From Synechococcales cyanobacterium PMM_0083 (GTDB lineage Bacteria; Cyanobacteriota; Cyanobacteriia; Leptolyngbyales; Leptolyngbyaceae), in contig CASBQE010000161.1 in NCBI GenBank assembly GCA_949127665.1, positions 1 to 36,453 on the forward strand: a DNA stretch of 36,453 bases, in the 5' to 3' direction. A program made the position numbers and the translations under genes. Shown piece by piece: positions 1-8,413 of this stretch (positions are counted from its first letter, which is position 1; each line of letters opens with the position of its first letter). The notes beneath the pieces are model-generated. The model was not told the origin of the DNA. It searched no databases and saw only the letters and a list, made by a program, of their open reading frames with translations.

Positions 1-383
1 AACACCACTTCTTCAATGGTGACTTGATTTTTAATCTGGTCAAATTGCGCTTGACTAATCACTTTCTTGCTAACCAAATCTTCGATGCTGCCATAGGGGC
101 GACTTGCTTGAATTTTGTTGGAGAGTGCAGGAACGCCCAACGCCGCTTCTAATTTGTCGAGTTCAGACAAAATGGCAGTATTAATGTTGATCTTGGGTTT
201 TCCCATCGCCATTGACTCACTCGGCGACATGGCAACAGGCGAAGAGGGAGCCGTTGTTTGATTCGAGGCGGGAGGACTGCACGCTTTAATTCCAATCACG
301 ATCGCGCCAATCGATAGCGCCAAAAAAGCATATCGAATCAAGCGATGAAAAATTCCCATTGCCACGGCTCCCAATAAATTCAT
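1..383 (-). CDS. Helix-hairpin-helix lipoprotein, 3' end cut by window edge
   Basis: This reading frame is missing from the ORF track because it runs off the left edge. The first 127 codons are visible, read from an ATG at 383; a second ATG at 359 is an alternative start. The protein opens with a hydrophobic segment ending in a lipobox-like 'GIKACS', so it is probably an exported lipoprotein. A Ser/Pro/Met-rich linker (with 'ESMAMGKP') follows. Then comes 'KININTAILSELDKLEAALG', which resembles the ComEA-type helix-hairpin-helix fold ('INxAxxxEL..LPGIG') that binds DNA in competence proteins. In cyanobacteria such short proteins are usually only annotated as helix-hairpin-helix domain proteins. 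It lies 128 bp downstream of the multicopper oxidase on the same strand and may share its transcript. DNA binding or a role in uptake is inference. Confidence 0.6.
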   Translation of the reverse strand, partial: MNLLGAVAMGIFHRLIRYAFLALSIGAIVIGIKACSPPASNQTTAPSSPVAMSPSESMAMGKPKININTAILSELDKLEAALGVPALSNKIQASRPYGSIEDLVSKKVISQAQFDQIKNQVTIEEVV

Positions 384-511
384 AAATGCTCTCGATCAAG
401 CTGGCTTGGTAAAGTCACGCAGGAGGCGGCACTCTAAGACAGCTTGTCAAAGTCAGTAAGCTCGATCGTCACACTTTTGACTACTTATGTCAATAAGTTT
501 GCAAATAATTT

Positions 512-1546
512 TCAACTATTTTCTGGAATAACGTCAAACATTCCCATGCAGCCTGCTTCGGCGATCGCGTCTTGGTGGGGGTGAAACATATATTTGCCAG
601 GGTATGGATAGGCAAACTCTAAAATATGCCGCTCCGCCGTGCCCATGGTAATCACATCGGCTTCATGAGTTGGTTTTAGCACCATCCCGGTTGGATAAAC
701 CCGAAAGAAGTTGGCATGAATATGAAACGTCAGCGCTGGATCAAATTCAACCATATTCAGCAAATACAACCGCACCAGTTGGTTTTGATAGATCGGGATA
801 GGATGACGCATGTAGTAGTGAGGTAAGCCATTAAAGGCATACAGATCATTACGCTGCTTGTCGTTGATATCGTAAGCATTCATCACCAGCACAATCTCGT
901 CGGCGGGTGGGCGACCTTCCTTTGGGTCAATGATCAACATGCCGTGCAGTCCCTTGCCAATATGACGGCTGACCGGAGCAATATGGCAGTGATAAAGATG
1001 CAAACCATAGGGCACCGCATCAAACTCGTAGATAAAGGCTTTGCCATTGCTGACGGGGCGCACCCCATCCATATCGCTGGAATGGATGCCGTGGAAGTGC
1101 ATGGTATGGGCATGACCAGCCTGGTTGAGAAACAGAACGCGAATGCGATCGCCCTCCCGTGCGCGCAAAGTGGGACCCGGCACCCGTCCGTTATAGTTCC
1201 AAGTGATATAGGAAACCGCGCTGTTTAACTGCAACGGCATGGTGCCTGCAACAATCCGAAACTCGCGAATCGTGCGCCCATTTTCTTGCTTAACGGTGCC
1301 ATAGTCGAAGTCGCGTAGTGCCTGCATCGGGTTCACCCCGTTGCCGTAGGTGGGCGTGTCAGTCGGCAATGGCGGCACTCGCACCTGTTGACGCGATCGC
1401 TGATTGAGCCAGTGATAGCTGCCAGCGACTCCAGCCAAAGCGGCACCTCCTATCCCTGCTTGTAAGAGCCGCCGCCGCCCCCAAAGCTTACCGCTGTCAA
1501 AATTTTTGAATGAAGGCATTACAAATACTAACCGTCGCTTTTGCAT
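512..1546 (-). CDS. Tat-exported two-domain multicopper oxidase
   Basis: A 344-residue protein with a twin-arginine leader ('GRRRLLQAG' at about residues 23-31) and two cupredoxin domains. Copper ligands are visible: 'HTMHFHG' (147-153), 'YHCH' (185-188) followed by H195 and M203, then 'FHIH' (274-277) and 'FHPH' (321-324). Cys187-His195-Met203 has the spacing of the type 1 copper site of copper nitrite reductase. The extra His-X-His pairs would build a trinuclear centre at subunit interfaces, as in small two-domain laccases. Domain 2 has no obvious type 1 cysteine ligand. It probably oxidises Cu(I), phenols or another periplasmic reductant; the substrate is unknown. The start may be the ATG at 1546 or the one at 1519, since neither has a clear ribosome binding site. 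NirK is an alternative, but the HCH pair argues for an oxidase. Confidence 0.85.
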   Translation of the reverse strand: MQKRRLVFVMPSFKNFDSGKLWGRRRLLQAGIGGAALAGVAGSYHWLNQRSRQQVRVPPLPTDTPTYGNGVNPMQALRDFDYGTVKQENGRTIREFRIVAGTMPLQLNSAVSYITWNYNGRVPGPTLRAREGDRIRVLFLNQAGHAHTMHFHGIHSSDMDGVRPVSNGKAFIYEFDAVPYGLHLYHCHIAPVSRHIGKGLHGMLIIDPKEGRPPADEIVLVMNAYDINDKQRNDLYAFNGLPHYYMRHPIPIYQNQLVRLYLLNMVEFDPALTFHIHANFFRVYPTGMVLKPTHEADVITMGTAERHILEFAYPYPGKYMFHPHQDAIAEAGCMGMFDVIPENS

Positions 1547-1601
1547 TTAGAGTTATACCAGTCTCTAAAATTTTATTGCAAATTGTTCTCATATGCTTAA
1601 G

Positions 1602-2348
1602 CTATCCCGCGACTGGCGAGGGCAATTTCATTGGATTTTGTCGAATGGCTTGAATCCCTCTAAAAGCAAGCTGAGGATTTACCTCAACTGAACTGGCTAC
1701 ATCGGGATAGAGACTTTGCAGGTGGGCATGGAGGCGATCGCCATCACCGCCCGTCAACACCACCGCGCTGGTTGGATAGGTTTGTCGCCAATCGATAATA
1801 AAGGAGTGCAGTCCGGCAATCAGAGTGTACAAAATGCCGCTGGCGATCGCGGTTTCGGTGGTCAATGCCCAACGGGAGGGAAATGTCGAATGTCGAATGT
1901 CGAATGTCGAGTGAAGATCGGGGAGGGCGGTGGTGCCTTGGTGAAGAGATTGGAATTGCAGCTTTAATCCGGGGAGGATGGCTCCGCCGATGAGTTGATC
2001 GCCATTGGCTCCGGTGAAAGTGAGGGCGGTTCCGGCATCAATCACAAGAACGGGACTGCCCACGGTTTGAATGGCACCCCACAGCGCCAAAGCGCGATCG
2101 ATGCCAAATGTCGAGTACATTTCTTGAATCGGCACCTGTTCTAAGCTTACGAAGTGAGCGTGAGGATGGGCTTGCCAAAACTGATTTTGAGAGGGCACAA
2201 CGGAGGCAATCCAAAGTTCGTGTTGCAACTGGGTTTGATCCTGATTGACATGGGGCGTATGCCATATTTTTTGCAGGCGATCGCCGCGAAACTCCGCCCA
2301 ATGCAAGCGAGAATTACCGATTATCAGTGCTGTCCATAAATCAGCCAT
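1602..2348 (-). CDS. coaX: Type III pantothenate kinase CoaX
   Basis: CoaX phosphorylates pantothenate, the first step of coenzyme A synthesis. The 248-residue protein has the N-terminal nucleotide-binding strand ('LIIGNSRLHWAEF'), the 'GIDRALALWGA' segment, and the core ASKHA motif 'VIDAGTALTFTG' followed by 'GGAILPGL' and 'TTALPD'. Length fits the family. The ATG at 2348 is the obvious start. Oddly, the stretch after 'TTALPD' is encoded by four tandem copies of a heptamer (AATGTCG on the plus strand), giving 'HSTFDIRHSTF', which replaces or lengthens a surface loop without breaking the frame. It sits alone on the minus strand, divergent from flv3 with 140 bp between them. Confidence 0.9.
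   Translation of the reverse strand: MADLWTALIIGNSRLHWAEFRGDRLQKIWHTPHVNQDQTQLQHELWIASVVPSQNQFWQAHPHAHFVSLEQVPIQEMYSTFGIDRALALWGAIQTVGSPVLVIDAGTALTFTGANGDQLIGGAILPGLKLQFQSLHQGTTALPDLHSTFDIRHSTFPSRWALTTETAIASGILYTLIAGLHSFIIDWRQTYPTSAVVLTGGDGDRLHAHLQSLYPDVASSVEVNPQLAFRGIQAIRQNPMKLPSPVAG
1882..1909. repeat. Heptanucleotide tandem repeat (AATGTCG)x4 inside coaX
   Basis: Four perfect head-to-tail copies of AATGTCG lie inside the coaX coding frame. Heptameric short tandemly repeated repetitive (STRR) sequences are known from filamentous cyanobacteria, mostly between genes. Here the array is translated. Confidence 0.9.
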
Positions 2349-2473
2349 GCTAGAAAGCAGCCCCCAAAAGCGATAAGCTAGACTGATAGATCACTTCATC
2401 TAACAAAATTTTACAAAACTCAAATCCCCATTCAAGATGTAGAGATAGACAACTTTTTATTTTAAGTACTTAC

Positions 2474-2480
2474 TAAGAGA
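2474..2480 (+). promoter_or_regulatory. Ribosome binding site of flv3
   Basis: AGAGAGG lies 8 nt before the ATG at 2489, which supports that start over the internal ATG at codon 14. The preceding 140 bp are AT-rich and must carry divergent promoters for flv3 and coaX. Confidence 0.6.
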
Positions 2481-2488
2481 GGTTAATC

Positions 2489-4216
2489 ATGGTAGCACTT
2501 CGAGAAAAAGCATCCACCCGGTTGACCATGCAAACCGTTGAGATTGCTGCCAACACGACGGCACTGCGATCGCTCGATTGGGATCGCGATCGGTTTGATA
2601 TTGAATTTGCCCTAGAAAACGGCACGACCTATAACTCTTTTCTAATCCGTGGCGATAAGGTGGCACTGGTGGACACCTCTCACGGAAAATTCCGCGAAAT
2701 TTATTTAGATACTTTGACGGGCTTGATCGATCCTGCCGACATCGATTATCTCGTCATTAGCCATACTGAACCTGACCACAGCGGCTTAGTCAAAGATGTG
2801 TTGCAGCTCAACCCCAACATCATCGTCGTGGGTGCCAAAGTTGCCATGCAGTTTTTGGACAACTTAATCCATTTTCCCTTTCAGCGAAAACTGGTCAAAA
2901 GCGGTGAACGGCTGGATTTGGGCAATGGGCATGAACTGGAATTTGTGGCTGCGCCCAATCTGCACTGGCCCGACACCATCCTTACCTACGATCACAAAAC
3001 CCAGACTCTCTTCACCTGCGATGTGTTTGGGATGCACTACTGCGATGACCAAACCTACGACGAAGATTTGGAGCTACTCAACGCCGACTACAAAACCTAT
3101 TACGACTGCCTCATGGGTCCCAATGCGCGATCGGTTTTGGCGGCGTTAAAGCGCATGGCGGATTTGCCAGCGATCGCCCAAATTGCGACAGGGCATGGTC
3201 CATTGCTGCAACACCATGTTGAAGAATTGGTGGGGCGCTATCGCACTTGGAGCCAAGAACAGGCAAAGGCGGCAACGACAGTCGCATTTTTCTACGTGTC
3301 TGAGTACGGCTGTAGCGATCGCTTGGTTCATGCGATCGCCCAAGGAGTTGCCAAAACAGGCGTGGTGGTTGAACTGATTGATCTGCTAGAAGCCGATCCG
3401 CAGGAAGTGAGAGAGCTAGTAGATATTGCCGCCGGAATTGTGGTTGGAATGCCGCCGCAATCGGGAACTCATGCTACTCAAACTCAAGCATTACTTAGCA
3501 CAATTTTAGCTGCAACTCATGCAAAACAGGCTTTTGGTCTATTTGAATCGGGCGGTGGTGATGATGAATCGGTTTATCCACTGCGGAACAAGCTTCAAGG
3601 GATTGGTGTTATCGAGGCATTTCCGCCTATTTTGATCAAGGAAACGCCAACGGAAGCGACCTACCAACTGTGCGACGAAGCCGGAACGGATTTAGGGCAA
3701 TGGTTGACCCGCGATCGCAGCATCAAACAAATGAAATCTTTGGATAACGATCTGGATAAAGCCTTGGGACGGCTCAGTGGCGGACTGTATATCATCACCG
3801 CGAAAAAGGGGGAAGCTTCCAGCGCCATGCTAGCTTCCTGGGTTGCTCAAGCCAGTTTGGAACCGATTGGCATTACCATTGCCGTCGCCAAAGATCGGGC
3901 GATCGAATCCTTCATGCATGTGGGAGATCGCTTTGTGCTGAACATTCTCGAAGAAGGCAACTATCAGCTCTTGATGAAGCACTTTTTGAAGCGCTTTCCC
4001 CCCGGTGGCGATCGCTTTGCTGGCATCAAAATCTATCCTGCATCCAATGGTTGCCCGATCCTAGCGGATTCTCTGGCATACCTGGAATGCGAGGTGATTA
4101 GCCGGATGGAAGGCAGCGACCATTGGATTGTTTACAGCAGCGTGGACATGGGGCGGGTTTCTAAAGCTGATGGGCTAACTGCCGTTCATCACCGCAAAGT
4201 GGGCAATCATTACTAA
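2489..4216 (+). CDS. flv3: Flavodiiron protein, Flv3-type (diflavin flavoprotein A)
   Basis: A 575-residue soluble class C flavodiiron protein. These reduce O2 to water with electrons from the photosynthetic chain, protecting photosystem I under fluctuating light. Domains: metallo-beta-lactamase-like diiron domain (about 20-245), flavodoxin-like FMN domain (about 265-405) and NAD(P)H:flavin reductase-like domain (about 425-575). All diiron ligands are present: H92, E94 and D96 in 'SHTEPDHSG', H159, D178 and H236. Flv3 and Flv4 keep these ligands whereas Flv1 and Flv2 do not. The N-terminal 'ALRSLDWDRDRFDIEF' stretch is typical of Flv3. Its usual partner Flv1 is not in this window, so Flv1/Flv3 heterodimerisation would need a gene elsewhere. 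The Flv3 versus Flv4 assignment is by recall of family sequences, not alignment. Confidence 0.88.
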   Translation: MVALREKASTRLTMQTVEIAANTTALRSLDWDRDRFDIEFALENGTTYNSFLIRGDKVALVDTSHGKFREIYLDTLTGLIDPADIDYLVISHTEPDHSGLVKDVLQLNPNIIVVGAKVAMQFLDNLIHFPFQRKLVKSGERLDLGNGHELEFVAAPNLHWPDTILTYDHKTQTLFTCDVFGMHYCDDQTYDEDLELLNADYKTYYDCLMGPNARSVLAALKRMADLPAIAQIATGHGPLLQHHVEELVGRYRTWSQEQAKAATTVAFFYVSEYGCSDRLVHAIAQGVAKTGVVVELIDLLEADPQEVRELVDIAAGIVVGMPPQSGTHATQTQALLSTILAATHAKQAFGLFESGGGDDESVYPLRNKLQGIGVIEAFPPILIKETPTEATYQLCDEAGTDLGQWLTRDRSIKQMKSLDNDLDKALGRLSGGLYIITAKKGEASSAMLASWVAQASLEPIGITIAVAKDRAIESFMHVGDRFVLNILEEGNYQLLMKHFLKRFPPGGDRFAGIKIYPASNGCPILADSLAYLECEVISRMEGSDHWIVYSSVDMGRVSKADGLTAVHHRKVGNHY

Positions 4217-4289
4217 GTTTGGCTGCTTTGGGCGATCGCTGTAAGGATCGTTTCACAAATCGCGCTTCCCATAAAAATCGCGCGGTACT

Positions 4290-4582
4290 GTTCTAGAAGT
4301 GTGGAAATGAGGAAGAATCGACAGGTGTTATCGCTACAATTTACAACATGGCTTTAGAACCTGTCCTTTGTCCTACTTGTGGTACTAATGATGTAGTGAA
4401 GCATGATCAATCTGAGACAGGCAAACAACGTTACAAGTGTCGATCATCTTGTAGACCTGTGGTTAGTGTTGGCAGAGCTAAACTGTATCAGACAATTTGG
4501 ATCAATTAGCCACAGGTCTAGCGCACTACCAAATTAGCAATAACACCTGTTTGATTGTCTGTTATTTCCACACTTCTAGAAC
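4290..4582. mobile_element. Miniature, internally deleted IS1-type element with 19-bp perfect inverted ends
   Basis: The 19-mer GTTCTAGAAGTGTGGAAAT at 4290-4308 is repeated exactly in inverted orientation at 4564-4582. Similarity continues inward for about 25 bp, both arms reaching 'ACAGGTGTTAT.GCTA' with one indel, so the terminal repeats are about 47 bp. The 293-bp body keeps only the zinc-finger start of an IS1/InsA-like transposase. No matching target-site duplication is seen in the bases just outside. It is a non-autonomous or decaying element inserted between flv3 and psb28, about 180 bp ahead of psb28. Confidence 0.85.
4348..4509 (+). pseudogene. Truncated IS1-family InsA-like transposase
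   Basis: A 53-codon frame within the miniature element. It begins 'MALEPVLCPTCGTNDVVK', then 'SETGKQRYKCRSSC', which matches the zinc-ribbon head of cyanobacterial IS1-family transposases. After 'YKCRSSC' the match stops: the helix-turn-helix and DDE catalytic parts are gone and the tail does not resemble a transposase. It is too short for the ORF track and almost certainly has no transposase activity. Confidence 0.75.
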
Positions 4583-4759
4583 ATCATCCTCAATTTGAGA
4601 CACTCGTTTTCGTATTGTTTGAAGTGCCCAAGCGTTCCTTATAAACAGCAAAATTGGCAAAATGATCTCGTTAAAGTGTAGGTTTTCTGTGACGGTCAAG
4701 TCCATGTGAGATGATGGAAAAATATGCTTTTTGCTCAGTAATAAATTACTCAGAAGATT

Positions 4760-5116
4760 ATGGCTCGAATTCAATTCGCTAAGGGTATGGACGAGGACGT
4801 GATTCCCGATGTTCGTTTGACTCGTTCTCGCGATGGCAGCAATGGGACTGCAACGTTTTATTTTGAGAATCCTAAAGCTCTCAGTCCCCAAAATACTGAA
4901 GCCGTTACAGGCATGTATCTGATTGATGAAGAAGGCGAACTCACTACTAGAGAAGTGAAAGCTAAGTTTATCAATGGTCAGCCTGCTGCAATTGAGGCAC
5001 TTTACGTAATTAAATCGGAGGCAGAATGGGAGCGCTTTCTGCGATTTATGGATCGATTTGCGGATAAGAACGGGCTGGACTTAACTAAATCTGACTCCGA
5101 ATCTGAATCTGAATAA
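4760..5116 (+). CDS. psb28: Photosystem II assembly factor Psb28
   Basis: A 118-residue soluble protein that binds the cytoplasmic face of photosystem II assembly intermediates, especially RC47, and is absent from the mature complex. The sequence follows the family closely: '[23 protein letters not shown]' start, '[10 protein letters not shown]', '[24 protein letters not shown]' and the '[13 protein letters not shown]' helix. The C-terminus adds an acidic Ser/Glu tail ('SDSESESE'). The ATG at 4760 agrees with homologues. A moaB-like gene starts 34-76 bp downstream on the same strand. Its own promoter probably lies in the roughly 180 bp between the IS relic and the ATG. Confidence 0.95.
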   Translation: MARIQFAKGMDEDVIPDVRLTRSRDGSNGTATFYFENPKALSPQNTEAVTGMYLIDEEGELTTREVKAKFINGQPAAIEALYVIKSEAEWERFLRFMDRFADKNGLDLTKSDSESESE

Positions 5117-5192
5117 TGAGCAAGGGCGATCGCACAGGTCATAAAAGCTTTTGCCATCGCCTCACCGCTACTATTGCCGTGTGGTCAATTTT

Positions 5193-5705
5193 ATGGGCTT
5201 AACTCCTCATCCTGATACTGTTCTGATGCCGCTCCATTGTGCGGTCATTACTGTGAGCGATACGCGGACACCCGAAAGCGATCGCAGTGGTCAATTGATT
5301 CAGCAGCTATTGGTCGAAGCCGCTCATCAGGTCACGGCTTACATGATCATTCAAGATGAGCCTGCCCAAATCGAGCAGCAATTAGACCTGCTAGGAAAAC
5401 GATCCGATGTGGATGTGCTCATTCTGAACGGAGGCACTGGGATTGCTCCACGAGATGCTACCTATGATGTGGTTGAAGGGTTGCTGGAGAAGGGACTCCC
5501 TGGGTTTGGAGAGGTGTTTCGCTGGCTCAGCTATGCAGAAATTGGTTCACGGGCGATCGCATCACGAGCGATCGCGGGAGTCTTTCAAGAAACCCTAATA
5601 TTTTCCTTGCCCGGCTCAAGTAATGGTGTTTTATTGGCAATGGAAAAGCTAATTTTGCCAGAAATTCGACACTTGGTGAGCCAACTGAAAACAGGAACTA
5701 GCTGA
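5193..5705 (+). CDS. moaB: MoaB/Mog-family molybdopterin biosynthesis protein
   Basis: Family members adenylylate molybdopterin (Mog/MogA) or are closely related MoaB proteins acting late in molybdenum cofactor synthesis. The motifs are clear: 'CAVITVSDTRTPESDRSGQ' and 'DVLILNGGTGIAPRDATYDVVEGL', then 'FSLPGSSNGVLLAMEKLILPE'. The ORF track starts at 5151, but the ATG at 5193 ('MGLTPHPDT') matches the usual beginning of cyanobacterial homologues, giving 170 residues. Neither start has a strong ribosome binding site. It follows psb28 on the same strand. A cofactor-dependent enzyme of the sulfite-oxidase fold is encoded at 9.5 kb, so molybdenum cofactor is evidently used by this organism. Confidence 0.88.
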   Translation: MGLTPHPDTVLMPLHCAVITVSDTRTPESDRSGQLIQQLLVEAAHQVTAYMIIQDEPAQIEQQLDLLGKRSDVDVLILNGGTGIAPRDATYDVVEGLLEKGLPGFGEVFRWLSYAEIGSRAIASRAIAGVFQETLIFSLPGSSNGVLLAMEKLILPEIRHLVSQLKTGTS

Positions 5706-5727
5706 AGCTTAATTAGCCAGAAAAAAC

Positions 5728-5765
5728 TTAAAGAACCAAATCTCATATGAGACTTGGTTCTTTAA
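5728..5765. terminator. Bidirectional hairpin terminator between moaB and ctp
   Basis: A near-perfect 38-nt palindrome: TTAAAGAACCAA pairs with TTGGTTCTTTAA around a self-complementary TCTCATATGAGA core, with a single A/C mismatch. It lies between convergent genes and its A/T-rich ends give a U-run in both directions, so it can end transcripts from both sides. Confidence 0.8.
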
Positions 5766-5796
5766 AGGTTGGTATAGAGCCGCTTAAAAAGTGAAA

Positions 5797-7122
5797 CTAC
5801 CGCGATCGTTGAACACTGGCTTGCTTGCCCGTAGTCGGTTGATTAGGACGTGCCAAGATAATTCTCTCTAGAGCAGAAATCGCACCTGAATACTGAGGAT
5901 CTTGCAAGGTTGCTAGCAACTTAGGATTCGATGACAACGTTTGTTTGTCCGCTTCGGTCAGGTCAATCTTGACATCAGGAGTGATCCCTTTATGGCTAAT
6001 GTCAGTGCCTTTTGGCGTGTAGTAATGAGCGATGGTCACTGCTAACCCTGACCCATCTGCAAGGTTATGAACTGATTGCACCAAAGCCTTACCAAAGGTT
6101 TGGCTACCAACGACCGTTGCACGACCATTATCTTTCAAAGCACCCGTCAAAATTTCGCTAGAGCTTGCAGAATTACCATCCACGAGCACAACCAGTGGCA
6201 ACTTGGTTAAAGCAGTTTGATTAGCGGAGACCTCTTCGTTTTTGCCGCGACGATCAACGGTACGAACGATCGCACCTTCTCCCATCCACATCCGGCTGAT
6301 TTCGATGCTGGACTGCAATAAACCACCTGGATTACCGCGCAGATCTAGCACAAATCCATCTGCCTTTTGAGTCTGCAAGTCTTTAATGGCGCGCCGCATT
6401 TGGTCTGCTGCATGGGAACTAAATTCGTTTAAACGAATATAACCAATATTGCTTTTGCCTTCTTGCTTTAGAGAATATCTTACCGTTGCCAACTCAATCC
6501 GAGCGCGAGTAATGGAGACCACAAAAGGCTGTCCTTGATCCCGACGAATTTCCAGACTAACTTTTGTGCCAACATCGCCACGAATCAAATTGGAGGCGTT
6601 CTCTACCGTCATGCCCTTCGTTAGTTTGCCGTTGATCGACATAATGCGATCGCCCGACTTGAGACCCGCTTTAAGGGCGGGTGAATTTTCAATCGGCTCT
6701 ACTACCGTCAATGCTTTTGTTTGTTCAGGAACTTCTAGGCGAATCCCAATCCCAGAAAGCTCTCCAGATGTTTGATTAGTTAATGCCTCATACTGCTTTG
6801 GATTCATGAAGCGAGTGTAGGGATCATTCAGCTTTTCTAGCTCTTTACGAAGCGCTGCATAAGCCTGATCACGAGAACTATATTTTTTGTCTAAAAGGCG
6901 CTGTCGAACCTGTTGCCAATCAACTCGATTAAATGTTTCGTCAACGTATTCGCGATTCACAATTTGCCAGGCTTCATCCAGAACGGCTTTAGGACTATCC
7001 TGCAAAGCTGCCCGCACACGACCCAGACCAGGACCAAACAAGGAAACTGCGGCAGTAGCTGCGACTGCTCCTCCACAAAGCGCCAATTTTGAGAGTGAAA
7101 CGTGCTTCAGGGTTCGGTTCAT
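5797..7122 (-). CDS. Carboxyl-terminal processing protease (S41, PDZ)
   Basis: A C-terminal processing serine protease of the lumen or periplasm. In cyanobacteria CtpA cuts the D1 precursor of photosystem II, while CtpB and CtpC have other targets. The protein has an export signal ('LALCGGAVAATAAVSLF'), a PDZ domain ('GIGIRLEV', 'SGDRIMSINGK') and the S41 core with nucleophile serine in 'NSASSSEI' and general-base lysine in 'GKALVQSV'. I prefer the ATG at 7122 ('MNRTLKHVSL') over the track start at 7206, because the extra 28 residues precede the signal peptide and lack homologue-like features. 'EAWQIVNREYVDETFN' resembles CtpB/CtpC more than D1-processing CtpA. A paralogue lies at 33.1-34.4 kb. 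Confidence 0.9.
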   Translation of the reverse strand: MNRTLKHVSLSKLALCGGAVAATAAVSLFGPGLGRVRAALQDSPKAVLDEAWQIVNREYVDETFNRVDWQQVRQRLLDKKYSSRDQAYAALRKELEKLNDPYTRFMNPKQYEALTNQTSGELSGIGIRLEVPEQTKALTVVEPIENSPALKAGLKSGDRIMSINGKLTKGMTVENASNLIRGDVGTKVSLEIRRDQGQPFVVSITRARIELATVRYSLKQEGKSNIGYIRLNEFSSHAADQMRRAIKDLQTQKADGFVLDLRGNPGGLLQSSIEISRMWMGEGAIVRTVDRRGKNEEVSANQTALTKLPLVVLVDGNSASSSEILTGALKDNGRATVVGSQTFGKALVQSVHNLADGSGLAVTIAHYYTPKGTDISHKGITPDVKIDLTEADKQTLSSNPKLLATLQDPQYSGAISALERIILARPNQPTTGKQASVQRSR

Positions 7123-7586
7123 TAGAAATAACTCAAAGATCTGATGGATTAATTTTCTACCGTACAGATGTCTTACGTGTGTCTTACATGCGTCTACAAG
7201 AAGCAAATAGTTTCAAAACGCATGAAGTTTATTACAGGTGCAAACTGACTTCAACCGGAAAACCTTGCGAAACTAGCACACAATCCGGCTAATGAGCTTA
7301 GAATAGCGAAACCAACGGTTTCAAATTGCTCCAGAGGATGCCAGTTCTCAAACTGTCCTACCTGATTAAGTTAGCCAGTAGAGCAGGCGAAGTCCTAAGA
7401 TCTATCTTATAGTTCTTGCGCTAATTTAACCGAATATCATTGAATTTGCATAGGTCTAAACCGTAAACTTTGCTGAAGTTTTTGAATAGCTTTGAATTTC
7501 CTCTTGCTATCCCACCAAATACAACCAGGCAAAATTAAATTACATTGAATTTAGGAAGTCATAAGGATTTTGCGAAAGGTTAAAAG
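7123..7586. other. Intergenic region between divergent genes
   Basis: About 460 bp without a convincing gene. It must hold the divergent promoters of the ctp gene and the membrane-anchored protein that follows. I see no RNA gene, repeat array or clear operator; the ORF-track frames here lack family resemblance. Confidence 0.5.
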
Positions 7587-8402
7587 ATGGAGCTTTTTAA
7601 GCAAAAAAATAGCCTAAAGTGGGCGCAATCAGTGGGGTTAGTAGCGATCGCCCTAGCTGCATTGGTTGGAGTAATTTTAATTCAGCGATCGCAGCTTGAC
7701 CAGCCATCTCAGTGGGCAGAAAACCCAAAGCAGGCTGAAGAGCAAGAAACCCTAAAATTAAAGTTACTGAGCCGCACTCCGACCTTTGGGTTTGATAATG
7801 TGGTGTCAGACTGGGTATTTCTTAACTTTTTGCAATACTATGGCGATGATGATGCCCGCAAAAAAACAGGATATTCCCTCAGTCCCCAATATTTTGACAT
7901 TGTGACCCGCCTTGACCCACGGTTTACTGATGTCTACATGTTTATTTCCAGCGCGGTGTCTTATCAACTGGGTAAGCCCGATCTTGCCATTGATCTAATG
8001 AAACGTGGCACAGCGGCTCTCTCCCCAAAAGCAAATCCAAAAGCGTTTCAAGTCTGGCGCTTTATGGGGCTGGATCAATTGCTGCTACAAGGAGATGTTC
8101 CTGGCTCGATTCACTCCCACGAGATGGCAGCCCAATGGGTCAAAGGAACGCCGGATGAGGATCTTGCGCCGCTTTTTCAAGGGACTGCAAAATTTTTGCG
8201 GAATGATCCCAATAGTCTGACTGTGCGAGTTTTTTCGTGGGGATCGATTTATGAACAGGCGCGAATGGTTGGAGATCAGCCAACCCAAGACCGGGCAAAA
8301 CAGGCGATCGAAGGTTTAGGCGGCAAGATTTTTGAAAAGGATGGACAAATGGTGATTCAGCCTCCCGTGAGTAAGCCGCCGAAAAAAGCGCCAACGCAGT
8401 AA
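7587..8402 (+). CDS. Conserved cyanobacterial membrane-anchored protein of unknown function
   Basis: A 271-residue protein with one N-terminal membrane segment ('VGLVAIALAALVGVILI', about 16-32) followed by an extracytoplasmic or soluble domain. The body is helical and reads like degenerate TPR/solenoid helices ('LDPRFTDVYMFISSAVSYQLGKPDLAIDLMKRG'), and it ends in a Pro/Lys-rich tail. Similar proteins are present in cyanobacteria as hypotheticals; no enzyme motif is visible. GAAAGG about 8 nt before the ATG at 7587 supports the start. It converges with the zinc dehydrogenase, with only 11 bp between stop codons. Confidence 0.75.
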   Translation: MELFKQKNSLKWAQSVGLVAIALAALVGVILIQRSQLDQPSQWAENPKQAEEQETLKLKLLSRTPTFGFDNVVSDWVFLNFLQYYGDDDARKKTGYSLSPQYFDIVTRLDPRFTDVYMFISSAVSYQLGKPDLAIDLMKRGTAALSPKANPKAFQVWRFMGLDQLLLQGDVPGSIHSHEMAAQWVKGTPDEDLAPLFQGTAKFLRNDPNSLTVRVFSWGSIYEQARMVGDQPTQDRAKQAIEGLGGKIFEKDGQMVIQPPVSKPPKKAPTQ

Positions 8403-8413
8403 GGAGAAGCGTT

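Noticed and set aside
1882-1909. Possible CRISPR-like array
   Set aside because: The units are 7-bp head-to-tail with no spacers; no cas genes or spaced direct repeats occur in the window.
4562-4891. 109-codon minus-strand ORF
   Set aside because: It is antisense to psb28 and overlaps the end of the IS relic; its composition is that of a shadow frame.
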